Below are positions 59,095 to 64,000 of a stretch of 64,000 bases of DNA, piece after piece. The stretch lies in the NCBI GenBank assembly GCA_039000515.1, contig JBCFYV010000100.1, positions 26,594,818 through 26,658,817 of the forward strand. Reading direction: 5' to 3'. Below the pieces are notes generated by a model. The model had not been told where the DNA came from. It saw only the letters and a program-made list of their open reading frames with translations, and did no database searches. The position numbers and the translations under genes were made by a program. The stretch is from Timema cristinae. Its lineage: Eukaryota; Arthropoda; Insecta; Phasmatodea; Timematidae. Position 1 is the first letter of the stretch, and each line of letters opens with the position of its first letter.

Positions 59095-59340
59095 GACAGG
59101 ACCAAGGCATGGAGCAGTGAGGCAGGAAGGGAAACACTTCCAGCTGCTACCACCCTGGGTCGACTCGAGGCAACGAGGTCACCGACCTTGGCGACAGTGC
59201 TGCCAACACCGCGGGCACGTGGCTCCACATTGCTGCTTCTTTGGAGTGAAGGACAGAATGGGGCAGACAGTGTTGGGATGTGTAAAGACTTTTGTTTCGT
59301 GGTGTTTTGTGCGTTGGAACAATTCAATGGTGGATCCAGT
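59095..59340. other. GC-richer segment open on both strands
   Basis: Frames of 75 (plus) and 82 (minus) codons overlap; neither shows a domain. CpG content (CGACTCGAGGCAACGAGGTC, CACCGCGGGCACGTGG) suggests a possible exon or promoter, but nothing decisive is visible. Confidence 0.25.
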
Positions 59341-59847
59341 ATGAAACCAATAGCTTGATGTTGTAAAGAATGACTAACACCTTCCTCGTCCTATCTCCTA
59401 CATGACTTAATACATCTTCCAAATTAGATATAATCTGCATAAAAGCATATGGCTTAAAAATAAGACTCAATTAAGTTTGGTATGATAGCTAATTATTTGT
59501 ATTTAAATACATATTTTATCTAATAATACCTACTAAAACATTTTAGGACTCTATACACTACATGTTTATTGATTTTAATGTAACAGTACTTTACGTTTTA
59601 TTTTTTATTTTTTATTTAAATTACAAATTTGCTATCAAAAATTATTTTCTGATGGGTCTTCTTTTTATTGGTATAATTGATTAAAATTATTTTGGTAAAA
59701 TAGCAATAGTATCATTAAAATTATAAATTTAAATTTTGATTATTGAAAATTATTGAAATTATATTTGAAAGAGCCTCCTGAAAACCAATCCCCCCGACAA
59801 CAGGCCCAGGAACCACCCTTGGGGTAATTCTTAGCTTTCCGAAAATT

Positions 59848-60510
59848 TATTATTATTATTACTAGCACCGCGTCTTACTACCCGTTCGGGCTATACGCAA
59901 TCACGCCCATGTGTAATGGTAGGGTGATTGTGAGATGAAATGGAGGACCTATAGTTTAACGTGGAATCCGAACCACGGTGAAAGCCTGGCATTCCACACG
60001 TATTCACAAGTTGTGATTAATACGTCTTGTCAGAGATGAAGGGAGGGTTTGGCAATCAGATAAATCTGTGCCAGGACCGAGGATTGAACCCTGGACCCGT
60101 ACCTAATTATTATTATTATTATTATTATTAGCACCGCGTCTTACTACCCGTTCGGGTTATACGCACTTACGCTAATGTGTAATGGAAGGGTGATTGTGAG
60201 ATGAAATGAAGGACCTACAGTTTAACGTGGAATCCGAACCACGGTGGAGGCCTGGCATTCCCCACATTCACAAGATGTCTTGTCAGAGGTGAAGGAAGGG
60301 TTTGGAAATCAGATAACTCTGTGCCGGGACCGAGGATCGAACCCCGGCCGCCAGCATAGAAGTCTGACACCTTACCCCTAGACAACCAGGTCACCTTCCG
60401 TACCTAATTGATTGTTAAACAGTCGAAGGGAGGGTTTGGCAATCAGATAAATCTGTGCCAGGACCAAGGATTGAACCCTGGACCCTTACTTAATTGATTA
60501 TTAAACAGTC
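59848..60510 (-). mobile_element. SINE1 (TTAATAC subtype) with 86 bp tandem duplication, interrupted by a second SINE1
   Basis: The host copy runs from the tail at 59848 to GAACCCTGGACCC near 60097, where its extreme 5' head is missing. Its 5' part plus flank (60038-60108 then 60410-60424) is repeated as 60425-60510, both units being 86 bp with a few mismatches. The second SINE (60109-60395) sits in the first unit. Confidence 0.92.
60109..60395 (-). mobile_element. SINE1 copy nested in a duplicated SINE1
   Basis: Full-length minus-orientation copy (GGCCGCCAGCAT subtype). Flanking 12-mers CCGTACCTAATT at 60097-60108 and 60398-60409 are the target duplication; two extra T bases follow its head. 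Confidence 0.95.
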
Positions 60511-60519
60511 AAAGGTCAA

Positions 60520-60880
60520 CATTAGCATTTACTAAAACTATGAGCTAGCCAATTAGAAAATGATGAGCTAAGAGAAAGCGGTGGTCGCGTGACGTGCACG
60601 TAAAAGTCTTTATCTACCGCCACACATTTCCCCACATGATCAACGTTTTTACACGCATAGTACACAATCATGTGAGAGGGGTTTAAGGGGTGGGAACGAG
60701 GCTCCTCCCATACGTGATACGCCAGAGGGGAAGCGAGAAATAGAGAAGAGGGGAGACCGTAGCGGGGAGGAGCTAACAAAGACTCGAGAGGAGGCACAAG
60801 GAGCCACAGGAAGTGCTGCTCCCTAGCGCACGCACCGCCAAACACAACACGCCCATTCATGACTCACCCGAACGTCGACG
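60520..60880. promoter_or_regulatory. GC-richer segment, possible promoter
   Basis: A 112-codon minus frame (60522-60860) lacks domains. The segment has E-box-like motifs (CACGTAAAAG, GTGACGTGCACG near 60590) and CpG-rich ends (CGAACGTCGACGGCC near 60870). Evidence is compositional only. Confidence 0.25.
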
Positions 60881-60889
60881 GCCAAGGTT

Positions 60890-61750
60890 CAAATGTCCAG
60901 AATAGTACTATTTGAACAAAGCAGGCAGGAAGTGGACAAAGTTTGTTTGGTGTCTGTTCATAAGATAACATGTCAATCAAGTACGTTGTGTGTCCAGTGG
61001 CGCACCCACAAATTTATTTTGGGTACGACCTATGATGTATGTATCAATATCATTTTAGTACCTGCATTTTTTTTTGACACAGTGAATGTATAGTGATAAC
61101 CTTTTGAATATCAAGTCGTAAGGAGCCTACATTTGTGCTCTTTTTTATAGCTTTGAACTTCACATAGGCCTATAACAGTTTTTTAGTGGTCGAGAGTTTT
61201 GAAATTCTAGTGTAACCATTTTTTTTAATCCCGTATATAAACACTGCAGTATGAACAAGAATTAATACATTTTTTTTTGTGAAATTTGTATTCATGATGT
61301 AATCATGTAGTCATTCTAGCTACAACATACTCGTCAAAGAAGTTAAGGTACCCGATACACGTAGGTCCTATATATAGCTCAGGGACCTGCATGTGGAGGT
61401 TAAACCACCCCCAAAGTATGTTTATTATTGTGATTTTGTATCACCCGTCAATCTATATGCTGGTTGGTAGCTTATCGGAGTCTCATAAAATTCAATGTAT
61501 TAGGGGTTGAATGCTAAAGAAACATCTTGACATTTGTTAAAGTGACTTCCCCAAAAGCACCTCAAGCAACCACCCCCCTTAACAAGTATGAAAAGGTCTT
61601 GGAACAGTCCCACTGATATGAAAATAAGCATATAACCCAAACTGGTAGTAAAATAATACATACAACCCGGTGAGGCAAGATCACCACTCCACCTTTCAGA
61701 TTGCATTGTGATAACCTGATTCAAGTATATTTCAATATCTACTGTTTTGT
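60890..61750. other. No assignable feature
   Basis: AT-rich; short open frames without recognisable domains. Confidence 0.4.
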
Positions 61751-61756
61751 TGTTTT

Positions 61757-62262
<506 letters not shown>

Positions 62263-62527
62263 AGTTTAAATCAATAGGTGGATTATTCCGGCGGCATTTT
62301 CCACTAGCTTCGAGACATTTACTCCTAGTCTGGCCTACAGCCTTTAATAAAATCTGCGATCTGGCGACGAAAGTCGTCATCCCCCTCACTCTACCCCCCT
62401 CTAACACTTCCCTCAAAACATCCCACCCGACTCCGGTATTAGAATGTTTCAGTATATTCCAGTTACATCCTTGCTTACTTGCTTGTCTAAATATATAGCT
62501 CACAATACTTGAACTAAAAAATAGAAT

Positions 62528-63316
62528 ATGCTCCAGTCAGGACACTCCTTGACCTTACAGCAAGGTATGCTCCAGTCAGTACACTCCTTGACCTTACAGC
62601 AAGGTATGTTCCGTCAGGACACTCCTTGACCTTACAGCAAGGTATGCTCCAGTCAGTACACTCCTTGACCTTACAGCAAGGTATGTTCCGGTCAGTACAC
62701 TCCTTGACCTTACAGCAAGGTATGCTCCAGTCAGAACTCCTTGACCTTACAGCAAGGTATGCTCCAGTCAGGACACTCCTTGACCTTACAGCAAGGTATG
62801 TTCCGGTCAGACACTCCTTGACCTTACAGCAAGGTATGCTCCAGTCAGGACACTCCTTGACCTTACAGCGAGGTATGCTCCAGTCAGGACACTCCTTGAC
62901 CTTACAGCAAGGTATGCTCCAGTCAGGACACTCCTTGACCTTACAGCAAGGTATGTTCCATCAGTACACTCCTTGACCTTACAGCAAGGTATGCTCCAGT
63001 CAGGACACTCCTTGACCTTACAGCAAGGTATGCTCCGGTCAGTACACTCCTTGACCTTACAGCAAGGTATGCTCCAGTCAGGACACTCCTTGACCTTACA
63101 GCAAGGTATGCTCCAGTCAGGACACTCCTTGACCTTACAGCAAGGTATGCTCCAGTCAGGACACTCCTTGACCTTACAGCAAGGTATGCTCCAGTCAGGT
63201 ACACTCCTTGACCTTACAGCAAGGTATGCTCCAGTCAGACACTCCTTGACCTTACAGCAAGGTATGCTCCAGTCAGGACACTCCTTGACCTTACAGCAAG
63301 TATGCTCCAGGTACAG
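62528..63316. repeat. 39 bp minisatellite, about 20 units
   Basis: Each unit is made of CTCCTTGACCTTACAG, CAAGGTATGCTCCAGT and CAGGACA, with single-base variants (GTTCCG, CAGTACA) and small deletions. Since 39 is a multiple of 3, the array is open in several frames (e.g. MLQSGHSLTLQQG repeated on plus), broken only by indels. I regard these frames as by-products of the repeat. Confidence 0.97.
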
Positions 63317-63435
63317 TATTTTAAACGTGATGACTCTTTTTCCACAGCAATAATGCTTTGAGTCAGGTACACTCTTTTAAAAGTAGTCTCTCAGTTCAAA
63401 GGGTCCTCATATGAACATTATCAGAATGGTTTATT
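63317..63435. repeat. Degenerate spacer between minisatellite blocks
   Basis: Remnants such as GCTCCAGGTACAG, CCACAGCAATAATGCTTTGA and GTCAGGTACACTCTTTT show decayed units separating the large block from the three-unit block. Confidence 0.7.
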
Positions 63436-63552
63436 GCTCCAGTCAGGACACTCCTTGACCTTACAGCAAGGTATGCTCCAGTCAGGACACTCCTTGACCT
63501 TACAGCAAGGTATGCTCCAGTCAGGACACTCCTTGACCTTACAGCATGGTCC
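63436..63552. repeat. Second block of the 39 bp minisatellite, three units
   Basis: Three units nearly identical to the main array; the last ends CAGCATGGTCCAGG, where homology stops. Confidence 0.95.
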
Positions 63553-63559
63553 AGGTTTA

Positions 63560-64000
63560 CAGGATATTTTAAAATACGGTGAATAGATTTTCTTTCTTTT
63601 TTTCCCACCATTGTCTAATTTAAAAAAAACCTTTTGAGGTCAAGGTAAATAAAAACTTTTAAAAGAATAAGTCCTCATCAGATTCAAAGAATCCTCATAA
63701 TAAAATAAATATGGGCTTGAAGTGGATTTTATTGGAGAAAATCTTAAAATTAATAGTAGATAACTAGAATAGATAAAATAGATTTTGTTTGAGATAAGCA
63801 AGGATGCAAGTGCTGGGGTGTATTCATGATTGAGAAAAGTGACCAAAACCAATCTTTTTTAATGTCAACAAGTCACAAAATTCATCAGAATATTTTTTTT
63901 TTAAATTGAGTTTTTTTTAAATATATTTTATACAGCTTTTAAGTGCAGCTTGGATCAGAGATAATAAATGTATAATAATGGACACTGACTCCCTTTTAAT
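63560..64000. other. AT-rich right edge, nothing assignable
   Basis: No gene, repeat family or RNA recognised; homopolymer T runs near 63893 and 63911. Confidence 0.4.

Noticed and set aside
62626..63353. Long open frames of 116 and 126 codons, and 87 on the minus strand, with 13-residue repeats
   Set aside because: They are produced by the 39 bp unit being a multiple of three; frames on both strands are open and break at indels between units, with no start context or splice support as a gene.
62528..63552. CRISPR-like direct repeat array
   Set aside because: Units are contiguous with no unique spacers, and the genome is eukaryotic.

Overview
The window reads as nuclear DNA of an animal with a large, AT-rich, repeat-loaded genome. 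An insect is most likely: the only recognisable gene is closest to insect Imp, there are GGTTAGGTTAGG-type strings (around 11,000), and the repeats are mariner, hAT, Helitron-like and tRNA-derived SINE copies. I cannot name the species. No operons, CRISPR arrays or intact tRNA/rRNA genes are visible.

Gene content. The left end lies inside the gene for the IGF2 mRNA-binding protein (Imp/IGF2BP), read right to left. Three exons are secure: the second half of KH1 (349-486), RRM end plus linker plus first half of KH1 (1401-1643), and most of RRM2 (10503-10673). All have GT/AG borders and matching phases. A fourth coding exon at 44847-44938 has a start codon, an in-frame upstream stop and a GTAAG donor whose phase fits the RRM2 exon; I infer it is the N-terminal exon, across a 34 kb intron. 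A GC-rich segment with a GTAAGT donor at 47092 may be a 5' leader exon. KH2-KH4 lie beyond position 1. No RRM1 exon was found, so the isoform seen here may lack RRM1.

Repeats. The rest is intron or upstream DNA filled with mobile elements. 1) Two decayed 1.3 kb mariner copies (2216-3516, 26337-27663). 2) A decayed hAT transposase of the ZMYM1/TTF type (about 17.86-19.71 kb) split by a SINE. 3) Several tRNA-derived SINE families; at least two with different tRNA heads share one 3' tail ending in (TAA)n. Many SINE1 copies have perfect target-site duplications, and three loci are nested insertions. 4) Small TIR elements (11746-12047, 20148-20373, 48321-48552) and TTCCCTG-rich elements. 5) A Helitron-like junction at 29.38 kb. 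6) Three tandem arrays: a degenerate array just upstream of the N-terminal exon (45.07-45.43 kb), a roughly 40 bp array at 55.36-55.59 kb, and a 39 bp minisatellite of about 20+3 units at 62.53-63.55 kb.

GC/CpG-richer islands at 13.14-13.56, 23.99-24.29, 33.96-34.12, 41.38-41.52, 45.0, 47.0-47.5, 57.6, 59.1-59.3 and 60.5-60.9 kb are the best candidates for promoters or untranslated exons. I found no convincing new biological system. The most interesting items are the Imp N-terminal exon model, the shared-tail SINE network with its nested loci, and the splice-site-like minisatellite.
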